Assembly (NCBI RefSeq): GCF_009208105.1
Contig: NZ_WFKL01000001.1
Location: 3,038,001-3,102,000 of the forward strand
Direction: 5' to 3'
Origin: Rouxiella sp. S1S-2
Lineage (GTDB): Bacteria; Pseudomonadota; Gammaproteobacteria; Enterobacterales; Enterobacteriaceae
DNA length: 64,000 bases
Position numbers and translations under genes: made by a program. Each line of letters opens with the position of its first letter. Within the stretch, counting starts at the first letter, position 1. Below the pieces are notes generated by a model that ran no database searches, was not told the origin of the DNA, and saw nothing but the letters and a program-made list of their open reading frames with translations. This document shows, piece by piece, positions 44,489 through 60,050 of the stretch.

Positions 44489-45277
44489 ATGAGTCTGTTC
44501 GACATGCTTTCCCGGACTTTCTTCGACTTTCATTCGATGGCCGAGGTGCTGCCCCAACTGTTAAAAGTCGGGCTGATGAATACGCTGATTATCTCGATTG
44601 CCGCTACCGTACTCGGGACGACTATCGGGCTGATTCTGGCACTGATGGGCATCTCCCCTTCACGCTGGCTGCGCGCACCGGCACGCATTTATACCGATCT
44701 ATTTCGCGGGCTGCCGTCAATTTTAACCATTTTACTGATTGGGCAAGGCCTCGCCCGCTACAGCTATGAGCTGTTTGGCCCGTCGCCCTACCCGCTGGGC
44801 ATTTTTGCCCTCAGCCTGATTGCCAGTGCCTACATGGGTGAAATATTTCGCGCAGGAATTCAAAGCGTTGAAAAGGGTCAGCTTGAGGCCTGCCGCGCAC
44901 TGGGCATGAGCTACGGTCGCGCCATGCGGTTGGTTATCATCCCACAAGGTATCCGTCGCGTATTACCCGCACTGGTCAATCAGTTTATTGCCATTATCAA
45001 AGATTCGTCGCTGGTGTATTTGCTCGGACTGATGGTCAACGAGCGCGAGCTTTTTCGCGTCGGTCAGGACGCCGCCGTACTCACGGGCAACCTCTCGCCA
45101 CTGATGCTGGCTGGCCTGTTCTATTTAATGATTACCGTGCCAATGACCCATTTGGTGAACTACGTTGACGACAGGTTCCGCACCGGACGCCGCAAAATGA
45201 CCCGCCCAGTCAGCAGTCTGAAAGAGGTAGATGAAATGCAGCAGATTGCGCCATTAACCAGCGGACGGGGACAATAA
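44489..45277 (+). CDS. Amino acid ABC transporter permease
   Basis: A 262-residue HisMQ-type permease with [22 protein letters not shown] and the EAA loop [18 protein letters not shown]. Only one permease gene is present, so the channel is probably a homodimer. It is two bases from the ATPase gene. Confidence 0.93.
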   Translation: MSLFDMLSRTFFDFHSMAEVLPQLLKVGLMNTLIISIAATVLGTTIGLILALMGISPSRWLRAPARIYTDLFRGLPSILTILLIGQGLARYSYELFGPSPYPLGIFALSLIASAYMGEIFRAGIQSVEKGQLEACRALGMSYGRAMRLVIIPQGIRRVLPALVNQFIAIIKDSSLVYLLGLMVNERELFRVGQDAAVLTGNLSPLMLAGLFYLMITVPMTHLVNYVDDRFRTGRRKMTRPVSSLKEVDEMQQIAPLTSGRGQ

Positions 45278-45278
45278 T

Positions 45279-46055
45279 ATGACGACTTCATCAGTACCCA
45301 CCCTCAGCGCTGACGAAAACCTGGCCTTTCACGGCGCCAGCGTAGAAATTCGCGACCTGACGCTGGCGTTTGGCGAAATTCAGGTTCTTCGCAAGGTTTC
45401 TCTCAAGGTCGCGCCAGGCACCACCACCTGCATTATCGGGCCTTCAGGGTCGGGTAAATCGACCCTGCTGCGCGGCATCAACCGCCTGCATGAACCGCAG
45501 TCGGGGGATGTGATTGTTTCGGGGCGCTCGGTATTAAAGGACAAACCCGATGCCCTTCGTTTGCGCATTGGCATGGTGTTTCAACATTTTAATCTGTTCC
45601 CTGACCACACCGCATTGGAAAACGTGGCGATGGCACCGTGGAAAATCAAAAAATTGTCCAAAGCGCAGGCTTACCAGTTAGCGGCCGAACGCTTGAAAGA
45701 GGTCGGCCTTGAGCAGCGTGCCGATCATCGGCCTCGCTATCTTTCTGGCGGTCAGCAGCAGCGCGTCGCGATTGCCCGTGCGCTGGCCATGGACCCCGAG
45801 GTGATGCTGTTTGATGAGGCCACGTCGGCGCTGGATCCCGAGCTGGTCAAGGGCGTGTTGAATCTGATGGCTGACCTGTGTCGGCGCGGCATGACCATGA
45901 TTGTGGTGACCCACGAGATGGGTTTCGCCCGCAAGGTAGCCGATCAGGTGGTGTTTATGGATGAAGGGGAAATCGTGGAATCCGGCACACCGGGGGAAAT
46001 TTTTGATAATCCTCAGTCGGCGCGATTACGGCGATTTCTCTCCGAGGTGCTGTAG
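45279..46055 (+). CDS. Amino acid ABC transporter ATP-binding protein
   Basis: A 258-residue ATPase of the GlnQ/HisP group. Walker [11 protein letters not shown]-loop [17 protein letters not shown], signature LSGGQQQR, Walker [13 protein letters not shown] and H-loop [13 protein letters not shown]. It completes the importer with the preceding permease and binding protein. Confidence 0.95.
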   Translation: MTTSSVPTLSADENLAFHGASVEIRDLTLAFGEIQVLRKVSLKVAPGTTTCIIGPSGSGKSTLLRGINRLHEPQSGDVIVSGRSVLKDKPDALRLRIGMVFQHFNLFPDHTALENVAMAPWKIKKLSKAQAYQLAAERLKEVGLEQRADHRPRYLSGGQQQRVAIARALAMDPEVMLFDEATSALDPELVKGVLNLMADLCRRGMTMIVVTHEMGFARKVADQVVFMDEGEIVESGTPGEIFDNPQSARLRRFLSEVL

Positions 46056-46160
46056 CTTCTCTCAATTGTTCACGGGATCAATCCAGGCAGAATCAGGTGA
46101 ATTTCCCCTTTGGCCTGAAGAATTTATTTCTCATTTAACACGCAAAATAAGGCACAACAT

Positions 46161-47291
46161 ATGTCAGCAGAAAATAGGCAAAAGGAAATCGCCGTGATGG
46201 GCGGTGGGATTATTGGCATCTCCAGCGCGGTACACCTGCTTAGACGCGGACTGGCGGTGACGCTCATTACTGAGGCCGAGAGGGTCTCCGGCGCGTCGGG
46301 GCGATCGCTGTCATGGCTAAACTCTGCCGCCGATCGGACGCTGGAATATCATGCGCTGAGAATGGCCGGCATTGATCGCTATCGTACACTTTACGCCCAA
46401 AATGAAGCATCGCACGCATGGCTGCGCTTTGACGGCGGACTGTTTTGGGGAGATGAGCAGGCAAAACCGGCCACCCTCGCCCGCCACGCCTATGAGTGCG
46501 CCCACGGCTATGCGTCCCAGCTTACCGGCCGCGCAACGGTCAACGCCGTTGATGAACAGGTCGCCAGAGGGGCCGTTTCTGAAACAGCTCTGTATAACCC
46601 CGGCGAGGGCTGGGTCAGTCTGCCGCATTTGGCCGATTACCTGCTGGGGGAGTTTCATCGTCTCGGCGGTAAATTGATTGAACATGCAGGAAAATCCGCA
46701 GTGATCACTGATAGCGCGGGCAAGACTGCGGGCGTAAAAATGGCTAACGGGGAAACACTCAGCGCCAATGTGGTACTGGTCGCCTGTGGACCACAAACGC
46801 CCGACGTGGTTGCTCCGCTGGGCGTGACTATTCCCAACGGATCGCCGCTCTCGATGCTGGTGATTACTGAACCGGTGGAGAAAAGTGTAAAGATAGTCAT
46901 GAATACGCCGAGAGTGGCGCTACGCCCTAATCCGGGTAACACGCTGGCTCTAGATCACGACTGGTATGAGGCGGCAATCACCCTTGATGATAACGGTCAC
47001 TATGCTATTGATGAAACCGTGGTCAACGAGTTGGTCGCCGAAGCGGCGAACGTGCTGGCAGGTGAACCGCCGTTAAAGGCGGCGAGCTGGAAAATGGGCC
47101 TAAAGCCGGTGCCGGGCGATGGTGAACCCGTGCTGGGTGAACTGCAAAGCGTGCCCGGCTGCTTCGTGGCCTTTACCCATTCGGGGGCAACGCTGGCGCT
47201 GATCGTCGGTGAGCTGTTGGCCAGTGAAATCGCCAGCGGTGAAAGACATCCGCTGCTGGCCACTTTCCGTCCTGAACGCTTTAGTGCTTGA
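46161..47291 (+). CDS. FAD-dependent amino acid oxidase/dehydrogenase (DadA-like)
   Basis: A 376-residue flavoprotein of the D-amino acid dehydrogenase/glycine oxidase family. N-terminal dinucleotide-binding motif VMGGGIIGISSAVHLLRRG and acidic position in LITEAERVSGASGRSLSWLN; C-terminal FAD segment FVAFTHSGATLALIVGELLA. It lies 105 bases after the importer and in the same direction, so it probably oxidises the imported amino acid. Substrate unknown; probably a D-amino acid, glycine derivative or opine. Confidence 0.88.
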   Translation: MSAENRQKEIAVMGGGIIGISSAVHLLRRGLAVTLITEAERVSGASGRSLSWLNSAADRTLEYHALRMAGIDRYRTLYAQNEASHAWLRFDGGLFWGDEQAKPATLARHAYECAHGYASQLTGRATVNAVDEQVARGAVSETALYNPGEGWVSLPHLADYLLGEFHRLGGKLIEHAGKSAVITDSAGKTAGVKMANGETLSANVVLVACGPQTPDVVAPLGVTIPNGSPLSMLVITEPVEKSVKIVMNTPRVALRPNPGNTLALDHDWYEAAITLDDNGHYAIDETVVNELVAEAANVLAGEPPLKAASWKMGLKPVPGDGEPVLGELQSVPGCFVAFTHSGATLALIVGELLASEIASGERHPLLATFRPERFSA

Positions 47292-47296
47292 AAATA

Positions 47297-47320
47297 GCAG
47301 CCTGAGTCTAAGCAGGCTGC
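47297..47320. terminator. Hairpin between the convergent oxidase and ATPase genes
   Basis: Perfect stem GCAGCCTG/CAGGCTGC with an eight-base loop, overlapping the 3' end of the ATPase gene. No long T run, so it is a modest terminator. Confidence 0.55.
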
Positions 47321-48087
47321 ATGTGACTTGAAATAAACTGCTGAAAACGCAGGGAACCCTGAGAGCCGAACAGCTCTTGAGGGGTTCCCTTGCAGTCAAT
47401 CTCTCCTTGATGCAAAAACACCACCTGATTCGAGACATTGCGCGCAAAGCCCATCTCGTGAGTGACCACCAGCATAGTACGGCCCTCTTCGGCCAGACTG
47501 CGCATGACCTTCAATACTTCGCCCACCAGCTCGGGGTCGAGTGCCGAGGTCGGCTCATCAAACAGCATCACATCCGGGTCCATCGCCAATGCACGAGCTA
47601 TCGCCACACGCTGCTTTTGCCCGCCGGAGAGCTGTGACGGATAAAAATTTTTACGCTCATAAAGCCCCACCCGTTCGAGCAGTGTTTCGGCTTTTTCAAC
47701 GCACTCTTTGCGGCTTTTCTTCTGCACAAAACGCGGCCCTTCCATGACGTTTTCAAGCACCGTCATGTGCGACCACAGGTTAAAATCTTGAAACACCATG
47801 CCGAGGCGCGCGCGAATACTTTCAACCTGTTTACGACTGGCAGCGAGCTGATTCCCCTGTCCGTCGCGCCGCATGTGAATAGTTTCACCGCCGACCGCGA
47901 CCGTGCCAGAGTCTGGCGTTTCAAGCAGGTTGATACAGCGTAAAAAGGTGCTTTTCCCCGAGCCGCTGGCGCCTAGAATCGAGATAACGTCGCCTTTGCG
48001 CGCATCCAGAGAAATGCCTTTTAAAACCTGATGTTCGCCAAAGGATTTGCAGATGTCGATCATTGACAGTGTGATGGGCTGGATCAT
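47308..48087 (-). CDS. Amino acid ABC transporter ATP-binding protein (HisP-like), without adjacent permease
   Basis: A 259-residue ATPase very similar to HisP. Walker [31 protein letters not shown] (the HisP-type Q-loop), signature LSGGQKQR and Walker [13 protein letters not shown]. It has no permease neighbour. The HisQ/HisM-like permeases about 6 kb away lack an ATPase, so it could complete that importer; this is inference from the shared family and locus. Confidence 0.93.
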   Translation of the reverse strand: MIQPITLSMIDICKSFGEHQVLKGISLDARKGDVISILGASGSGKSTFLRCINLLETPDSGTVAVGGETIHMRRDGQGNQLAASRKQVESIRARLGMVFQDFNLWSHMTVLENVMEGPRFVQKKSRKECVEKAETLLERVGLYERKNFYPSQLSGGQKQRVAIARALAMDPDVMLFDEPTSALDPELVGEVLKVMRSLAEEGRTMLVVTHEMGFARNVSNQVVFLHQGEIDCKGTPQELFGSQGSLRFQQFISSHMQPA

Positions 48088-48198
48088 GGTCGCGTTGCTC
48101 CTGTTTATGACTCCGTTTCGTTACAGAGTAAAGCAAGATCAAGGCCAACATCCCGCCGGAGAGTCATTACGCGGCGAGACGCTAGGCTGCAAGCGGGG

Positions 48199-49032
48199 TT
48201 AGTTAATCGGCATGCGAACGGGGTCGGGATAGAGGTAATCAAAGCCTAACTCTTTAACAATGCGGCTGCCGTCAACCAGTTTGCCGCTCGAGTCCTGCGG
48301 TTCTGGCGCAAAGGTAGGCTCAGTCAGGCCCAACTTTCTGGCCAGCATGGGATAAAACTGCTGTTTCGCCGGATGAGCCGGTGCGCAAAGATTAAAGGTG
48401 TGACCGCCGCGCGGCAGGCTTAGCAACAGTACAATTGCAGCGATAACGTCGTCCTGATGCACCAGATTGACGCCGTGGTTTGCACCTTTGACGTCAGTTT
48501 TACCGGCAAGGAAACGTCCGGGATGACGGTCTGCACCTACCAGTCCGGCCAAACGCAGCACGTCAACCGAGGTGTTCGGCAGGCGGTGGAACCACTCCTC
48601 AAGCTCTTTCAGCACTCTGCCGCTCGGTGTTACCGGCTGTAGCGGAGAATCTTCCCGCACGGTGCCCATTCCTTCGCCGTAAACCGAGGTGGAGCTGGTA
48701 AAAATAATGCGCCCAACCCCGTGTGCCAGCGCGCTGTCGACCAGCATCTGCACCGCCTGAAAATAGAGTTCACTGCCCTCAACGGTTCTTCTGGCGGGCA
48801 GCGTAATAATGAGTGCATCAACGTTGAGCAATACGTCGAGGTCGTCAGCGTCACACTCCATCGCCATTTCTGGGGTAAAGTTGAGCTGATAACACTCGAC
48901 GCCGCTCATTCTGGCGGCTTCTACGCCGTCCAAGGTAGTTTTGCTGCCGACAACCTGGTATCCCCTGGCGTTCAGCGCCATGGCCAGCGGCATTCCGAGC
49001 CAGCCTAAACCCATTATCGATACCTTTTTCAT
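48199..49032 (-). CDS. yeeZ: NAD(P)-dependent epimerase/oxidoreductase YeeZ
   Basis: A short-chain epimerase-like protein of 277 residues (E. coli YeeZ 274). Nucleotide-binding motif VSIMGLGWLGMPLAMALNARG, catalytic-type residues in FTSSTSVYGEG. The gene sits beside and divergent from the his operon, as in E. coli. The ATG at 49032 begins MKKVSIMG; a start four codons earlier is possible. Its biochemical role is not established. Confidence 0.92.
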   Translation of the reverse strand: MKKVSIMGLGWLGMPLAMALNARGYQVVGSKTTLDGVEAARMSGVECYQLNFTPEMAMECDADDLDVLLNVDALIITLPARRTVEGSELYFQAVQMLVDSALAHGVGRIIFTSSTSVYGEGMGTVREDSPLQPVTPSGRVLKELEEWFHRLPNTSVDVLRLAGLVGADRHPGRFLAGKTDVKGANHGVNLVHQDDVIAAIVLLLSLPRGGHTFNLCAPAHPAKQQFYPMLARKLGLTEPTFAPEPQDSSGKLVDGSRIVKELGFDYLYPDPVRMPIN

Positions 49033-49274
49033 GATGCTCTCCAATACTTGCGAACTTTTCTTGCGGTAAGTTTAGCAGGCTACCCCTGCTGAAGGTCTGA
49101 AACAACAGCTTAATATGTAATGATTTTTAAGTCATTGTCAGCAATCACATCACCCACAAGTGACTCGGTCTTCTATACAATCCATTCGCACTTATCATTA
49201 AATGATGATTAATATTAATAATATTCATCAAATCAGAAAAAGGTTGCACACCTCGGCGCGGTGGTTTAGCTTAA

Positions 49275-49280
49275 TTGACA
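49275..49280 (+). promoter_or_regulatory. Possible -35 element of the his promoter
   Basis: TTGACA about 70 bases before hisL. A clear -10 box at 17-18 bases is not seen; TATGGC and TGATAC lie in the right area but match poorly. This is the only recognisable promoter element in the 314 bases between yeeZ and hisL. Confidence 0.35.
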
Positions 49281-49346
49281 ATTGAATACCAACCTATGGC
49301 TGATACAGCGGTAGGTAAATAAAATACTCACACAGAGAAACACACA

Positions 49347-49394
49347 ATGCTCAACATTCTGATTAACCACCATCATCACCATCACCCTGACTAG
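49347..49394 (+). CDS. hisL: his operon leader peptide HisL
   Basis: A 15-residue leader, MLNILINHHHHHHPD, with six consecutive histidine codons (E. coli has seven). Ribosome stalling there when His-tRNA is scarce prevents formation of the terminator that follows. The first residues differ from the E. coli leader, but the HHHHHHPD end is the same. Confidence 0.95.
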   Translation: MLNILINHHHHHHPD

Positions 49395-49460
49395 TCTTTC
49401 AGGCAGATTGGTGCTGGGAGACTTTTAAGATCTTCCAGTGGCGCAGAATGCAGCAGAGAG

Positions 49461-49493
49461 CCCTCGGAAGATTTCTTCCGGGGGTTTTTTTTT
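49461..49493 (+). terminator. his operon attenuator terminator
   Basis: Stem CCC-CGGAAG/CTTCCG-GGG with an ATTT loop and nine Ts, 66 bases after hisL and about 80 before hisG. The intervening sequence (49395-49460) should contain the alternative antiterminator arms. Confidence 0.93.
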
Positions 49494-49574
49494 ACCTGAA
49501 TTATTTGCTGAATTGTTTGCAGAATTACTTAAATATTAAATTAAATCATAAATATAGAAAGGACAGAGGTCATT

Positions 49575-50474
49575 ATGTTGGACAAAAACCGTTTACGTAT
49601 CGCCATGCAAAAATCCGGTCGCCTGAGCGACGATTCTCGTGAACTGCTGGCGCGCTGCGGGATCAAAATCAACCTACAGGAGCAGCGTTTGATTGCCTTC
49701 GCCGAGAATATGGAAATCGACATTTTGCGCGTTCGCGATGACGATATTCCGGGACTGGTGATGGACGGCGTGGTGGACTTGGGTATTATCGGCGAAAACG
49801 TACTGGAAGAAGAGCTGCTGGCGCGCCGCGCCCAAGGCGAAGACCCACGCTACTTCACGCTGCGCCGTCTCGACTTCGGTGGTTGTCGCCTGTCGCTGGC
49901 AACGCCGCTGGACTTTGATTATGCCGGTCCTGAGAGCCTGAGTAATAAACGTATCGCCACCTCTTATCCGCACATCCTCAAGCAGTATTTCGATAAAAAG
50001 AATCTCGATTTCAAATCCTGCTTACTGAATGGTTCGGTTGAAGTGGCACCGCGCGCAGGTCTGGCCGATGCAATCTGTGACCTGGTATCTACCGGCGCAA
50101 CGCTTGAAGCCAACGGTCTGAAAGAAGATGAAGTCATTTATCGCTCTAAAGCCTGTTTGATTCAGCGCGACGGCGAAATGCCACAGTCAAAACAGCTGCT
50201 GATCGACAAGCTGATGACCCGCATTCAGGGCGTTATTCAGGCACGAGAATCCAAGTACATCATGCTGCACGCGCCCACCGAGCGTCTGGACGAAATCATC
50301 GCCCTGCTGCCGGGTGCCGAGCGTCCAACCATTCTGCCGCTGGCCAACGACAAACAGCGCGTCGCTATGCACATGGTCAGCAGCGAGACGCTGTTCTGGG
50401 AAACCATGGAAAAACTGAAAGCCTTGGGTGCCAGCTCTATTTTGGTGCTACCAATTGAAAAAATGATGGAGTAA
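49575..50474 (+). CDS. hisG: ATP phosphoribosyltransferase HisG
   Basis: First enzyme of histidine biosynthesis, joining ATP and PRPP; feedback-inhibited by histidine. 299 residues, the same as E. coli. Begins [23 protein letters not shown]-site segment [16 protein letters not shown]; the C-terminal regulatory domain shows it is the long, non-HisZ form. Confidence 0.97.
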   Translation: MLDKNRLRIAMQKSGRLSDDSRELLARCGIKINLQEQRLIAFAENMEIDILRVRDDDIPGLVMDGVVDLGIIGENVLEEELLARRAQGEDPRYFTLRRLDFGGCRLSLATPLDFDYAGPESLSNKRIATSYPHILKQYFDKKNLDFKSCLLNGSVEVAPRAGLADAICDLVSTGATLEANGLKEDEVIYRSKACLIQRDGEMPQSKQLLIDKLMTRIQGVIQARESKYIMLHAPTERLDEIIALLPGAERPTILPLANDKQRVAMHMVSSETLFWETMEKLKALGASSILVLPIEKMME

Positions 50475-50478
50475 GAAG

Positions 50479-56106
<5,628 letters not shown>

Positions 56107-56110
<4 letters not shown>

Positions 56111-56769
56111 GTAATTCAGCAGTCAATGAAGTTAAACCTGTTAAAGATCCGGTTATGCTAAGTACAGAACAGCTGGCACAGCTTGACTGGGAAAAAACCG
56201 ACAACATGATGCCCGCCATCGTGCAACATGCGGTTTCCGGCGAAGTGCTGATGATGGGCTACATGAATCAGGAAGCCCTCGACGTCACTCAGGCAACCGC
56301 CAAAGTCACCTTTTTCTCACGCACCAAGCAGCGTCTGTGGACTAAAGGTGAAAGCTCTGGCAACTTCCTTAACGTTGTCAGCATCACGCCGGACTGCGAT
56401 AACGATACACTGCTGATTCTGGTTAACCCGATTGGCCCAACCTGCCATAAAGGTAACGACAGCTGCTTCCACCCTGCCAGCTCCGACTGGGGTTTCCTCT
56501 ACCAACTGGAACAGCTGCTGGCATCACGTAAAACAGCAAGCCCGGACAGCTCTTACACCGCCAGTCTTTACGCCAGCGGCACTAAGCGTATTGCGCAGAA
56601 AGTTGGTGAAGAAGGCGTGGAAACTGCGCTAGCCGCCACCGTCAACGACCGCTTTGAGCTGAAAAATGAAGCTTCGGATCTGGTGTATCACCTGCTGGTG
56701 CTGCTGCAAGATCAGGACCTCGATTTCAGCACGGTGATTGAGAATCTGCGTCAACGTCACACCAAGTAA
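56107..56769 (+). CDS. hisI: Bifunctional PRA-CH/PRA-PH HisI
   Basis: Phosphoribosyl-AMP cyclohydrolase (N-terminal, with [26 protein letters not shown] and GPTCHKG zinc-site residues) fused to phosphoribosyl-ATP pyrophosphatase (C-terminal, [20 protein letters not shown]). 220 residues from GTG 56107, about 17 longer than E. coli at the N-terminus. An ATG at 56155 gives the E. coli-like start but lacks a ribosome site, while the GTG has GGAG upstream and overlaps the hisF stop. Confidence 0.96.
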
Positions 56770-56781
56770 CCTTTTGATAAC

Positions 56782-56818
56782 AACACCACGTAAATCCAAG
56801 CTTTACGTGGTGTTTTTT
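56782..56818 (+). terminator. Terminator of the his operon
   Basis: Stem ACACCACGTAAA/TTTACGTGGTGT with a short loop, followed by six Ts, 13 bases after the hisI stop. Confidence 0.95.
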
Positions 56819-57482
56819 ATGACATTATCGAGTACATCCTTTATTCATCCTCTTTTCATATAACCTGAACTCAGGCCACAAAGCTTAGTAAAAAATGATA
56901 TCACCTTAAAAAGTGATAATTAGCCTTATTTTTCCCGCTAATATTCTTAATTTTAAAAAATCATAACAAACACGCTTAACTTCAAGCCAAACTTTTCTGA
57001 AAATGTATTCACGCCAAGATTTGGTCAAAAAATTAGACAGTAAAATTAATCAAATTAATGAATAATTTAATATTCTTTAAAAAGAATGGACTTGCTTCTA
57101 TTACTTGACAGCATAATGCACTTTTAAATAAAGTACTCCAACTTATGCTAGTACGACCTACAGCCTTTGATGTTTGCACACCATTAGCTAACCAAAGACC
57201 GCCGTTTGAAATCATGAAAAGTTAATATTATTTATTTTAAAAATAACTATAACGAACACGCCACTTGTTTTATCCATGAAAAAGCAAAGTCATTGCATAT
57301 AAAAAGGAGTGTTAATTAAAAATATAAAACTCCAGCCCTATTTAAGAATGGGTAAGAACATTATTTGCCCAACATTTATATTCAACACTTGGCTTCATCA
57401 ACAGTCTGTGACCCCAGTTACTGCATTATTTAGTTTCAGAGTTAAAGCGCATGTACATTTTTAAAGGCGAGAAGATATCACC
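56819..57482. other. AT-rich gap between the his operon and LPS genes
   Basis: About 660 bases of strongly AT-rich sequence without a supportable gene, RNA or repeat. No ops/JUMPstart sequence (GGCGGTAG-type) was seen, although such elements often precede long polysaccharide operons. It probably holds the promoter of the LPS genes. A 60-codon reverse reading frame inside it has no coding character. Confidence 0.6.
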
Positions 57483-58634
57483 ATGACGACTTTTTCAGTC
57501 GCATCATCCTGTGAAATGCAGAGCGGCTCACCTGACGGTTGCCTGCCTGAAGGGCTACGGCACCGCGAACAGGTACAGCACATTCTTGTTATCAAGCTGC
57601 GCCATTATGGCGACGTGCTGCTCACGACGCCGCTGCTAAGTACTCTGCAAATCAATTACCCTAATGCATTGATTGAGCTACTTGTTTACGGCGATACACA
57701 ATCGATACTGAACGGTTACCCCCATATCGATAAAACGTATTCCGTGGACCGTAGCCTCAAAAACAAAGGAGGTCGAGCACAGTTTCTAGGTGAAAAAGCT
57801 TTGTGGAAAACGTTACGCAGAAGTCACTACGACCTGGTGATAAATCTATCCGAACAGTGGCGCGCGGCGCTGTATGCACGTTTTCTGAAACCAACCTTCA
57901 GCATCGGATTCAATTATCCGAACCGCAATAATCATCTATGGCGCGCCTGCCATTCATTTTTGGTCAATATGGGCGGCCATCAACAGCAACATACGGTACT
58001 TAATAATCTCAGTATCCTTTCCCCTCTAAGATTGCCGGATAAAGTCACGAAAGTGACTCAAAGTTATCAGCAAAGTGATAGAGATAAAGCCAGGCAGTTG
58101 ATTGATTATTATCGACTTAATGACTACGTGCTGGTGCAGCCAACAGCCCGCTGGGCTTTTAAAACCTGGTCAGCAAGCCGTTTCATTCAGGTTATCAATC
58201 ATCTTACCGCTGCGGGTGAAACAGTAGTGCTCAGCGCCGGAAAGTCACAGAGTGAAATCAACATATTACGAGAAATTGAGGCGGGCTGCCTGATGCGGCA
58301 AAGGGTGGTGAACCTGGCGGGCAGCCTAGAGTTGTCCACGCTCGCTGCGCTGATTGACCAGGCAAAACTGTTTATCGGTGTAGATTCAGCACCGATGCAT
58401 ATGGCCGCCGCGTTGAAAACGCCCTGCGTTGTGCTTTTTGGCCCCAGTAATCTTGCTCAGTGGTCACCCTGGCAAGTTGCACACACGATGCTTTGGGCCG
58501 GCAATTATCGCGTACTGCCACAGCCTAATGAGGTCGATACTGATACAGATGAGCGCTATCTCGACGCTATCCCGGTTACAGATGTGATTAACGCCATCGA
58601 CAACAGGCTCAAGCTCTTATCGTCGGCGGCGTAG
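57483..58634 (+). CDS. waaQ: Lipopolysaccharide heptosyltransferase (WaaQ-like, GT9)
   Basis: A 383-residue glycosyltransferase of family 9, probably adding a core heptose. N-terminal ILVIKLRHYGDVLLTTPLLS, mid-region VQPTARWAFKTWSASRFIQV (close to WaaQ), sugar-nucleotide segment FIGVDSAPMHMAAALKTPCV. The first about 25 residues are a polar extension before the domain. Start ATG 57483. It precedes the ligase gene by 49 bases. Confidence 0.85.
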   Translation: MTTFSVASSCEMQSGSPDGCLPEGLRHREQVQHILVIKLRHYGDVLLTTPLLSTLQINYPNALIELLVYGDTQSILNGYPHIDKTYSVDRSLKNKGGRAQFLGEKALWKTLRRSHYDLVINLSEQWRAALYARFLKPTFSIGFNYPNRNNHLWRACHSFLVNMGGHQQQHTVLNNLSILSPLRLPDKVTKVTQSYQQSDRDKARQLIDYYRLNDYVLVQPTARWAFKTWSASRFIQVINHLTAAGETVVLSAGKSQSEINILREIEAGCLMRQRVVNLAGSLELSTLAALIDQAKLFIGVDSAPMHMAAALKTPCVVLFGPSNLAQWSPWQVAHTMLWAGNYRVLPQPNEVDTDTDERYLDAIPVTDVINAIDNRLKLLSSAA

Positions 58635-58683
58635 GTTTTTTACTGCGATCCTTTCACCCTTTCCAATAATTAGGTCAAAAGTT

Positions 58684-59898
58684 ATGCAAACGTACGCCAA
58701 TTCACAGCCGTTTAGACTGGCTCCGTTAAAGTATCGACTTTATAGCCTGACCGCTTGTTTGCTCGGCATTGCACTGCCCACGTCAACGGCGCTGATGAAT
58801 GCCGCGCTGGGCCTGGTCGTTGTTTGCCTGCTGTGGCAAAGAGACTTTCGACTACTAGTATCACTTGTTAAAAAACCTATTGTATGGCTGCCCGCGCTGA
58901 TGTTTGTTTTGCTAGCCGTCTCGCTTTTTTCAAAGCACCCAGATTATGGCCCCAAAATGCTCGGAAAGTATGGCAAGCTACTGTATATATTACCCTTGGC
59001 ACTTTTTTTTAACGCCGATGCCAAACTAAAGAGCCGGTTTATCAATGGTTTTTTACTGGCCAACATGCTGATTCTGGCAATCAGTCTGGCAGTCGGGTTG
59101 GGGCATATCCCGCTTGGGCATATTGACCCACAAAATCCAACAGTTTTTAAGCTACAAATAACGCAGAACGTTTTCCTGGCCTTTGCCACACTCTTTTGGC
59201 TGGCAAAAGCCGTCGCCAGAAATGGCACACGGCGAGCGTGCTACGCAACACTTGCCGTATTGGCCTGCGCCAACATCATACTGATGGTACAGGGGCGAAC
59301 GGGTTATGTGGCATTGCTGGCCGGCTCGTTAATCTGGATGTTTCTAACCTTTCGCACACGTCACCGACTCGCTATTTTGAGCTGTGGATTGCTAATTGCC
59401 ACACTGTTGGTAGTCGTGCCCAATCGTGCCGCACAGCGACTCAGTCAGGGCGTTGAGGAAGTACAACAGTGTTTACTGGCTTCTGCGCAGCAGGCAGAAC
59501 AGGCCTGTAACAACTCAATGGGGCAGCGAACGTCGTTTATTCGGGAATCACTGCATCGAATAAAACAGGCACCGTGGCGAGGAAATGGCGCGGGTGGCTT
59601 CTTTTACTCCAATACAAAAACGGGCTACAGCATCAACAATCCGCATAACCAGTACTTATTGGAAACGGTTCAAAATGGCCTGTTAGGTTTGGTAATTTTT
59701 TTGACATGGATGATGTTTTGCATGCGCGCGGCGTGGTATCAACCGCTAGCCTGGCGTAATCAGCTGGTGGCGTTGGTCGGCAGTTATCTGGCCTGCGACG
59801 TGTTCAACTCATTTTTGCTGGATTCAGCGGAGGGGCATTTATTTATCGTGCTGGCGGCGATACTGGCGGTGGGAGTGAAAATTGATAAAAAAACCTAA
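58684..59898 (+). CDS. waaL: O-antigen ligase (WaaL-like)
   Basis: A 404-residue inner-membrane protein with about ten to twelve hydrophobic spans and a large periplasmic loop. Wzy_C-type motif near residue 320: GYSINNPHNQYLLETVQNG, with the conserved histidine; an arginine-containing segment QRTSFIRESLHRI precedes it. Family members transfer O-antigen from undecaprenyl diphosphate to lipid A-core. The neighbour waaQ supports a WaaL call over a Wzy polymerase. Confidence 0.85.
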   Translation: MQTYANSQPFRLAPLKYRLYSLTACLLGIALPTSTALMNAALGLVVVCLLWQRDFRLLVSLVKKPIVWLPALMFVLLAVSLFSKHPDYGPKMLGKYGKLLYILPLALFFNADAKLKSRFINGFLLANMLILAISLAVGLGHIPLGHIDPQNPTVFKLQITQNVFLAFATLFWLAKAVARNGTRRACYATLAVLACANIILMVQGRTGYVALLAGSLIWMFLTFRTRHRLAILSCGLLIATLLVVVPNRAAQRLSQGVEEVQQCLLASAQQAEQACNNSMGQRTSFIRESLHRIKQAPWRGNGAGGFFYSNTKTGYSINNPHNQYLLETVQNGLLGLVIFLTWMMFCMRAAWYQPLAWRNQLVALVGSYLACDVFNSFLLDSAEGHLFIVLAAILAVGVKIDKKT

Positions 59899-60050
59899 TT
59901 AAGTAATCTTCGTCGGCTCATGCTGAAAGGGATGAAGTCTTGGGTAGGCGGTTAAGTTTAAATCGTTTAATATCATCGCGCACAGCGAGCAACTGATTGT
60001 TTACAATCTCAAAGTCCTTATTGACTCATACTATCCCAGGCATCATCCGA

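Noticed and set aside
57033..57215. Reverse 60-codon frame in the AT-rich gap
   Set aside because: No ribosome site, no similarity recognised, and AT-rich composition typical of noncoding DNA.
56819..57482. ops/JUMPstart element before the LPS genes
   Set aside because: Searched by eye for GGCGGTAG-type sequence and found none.
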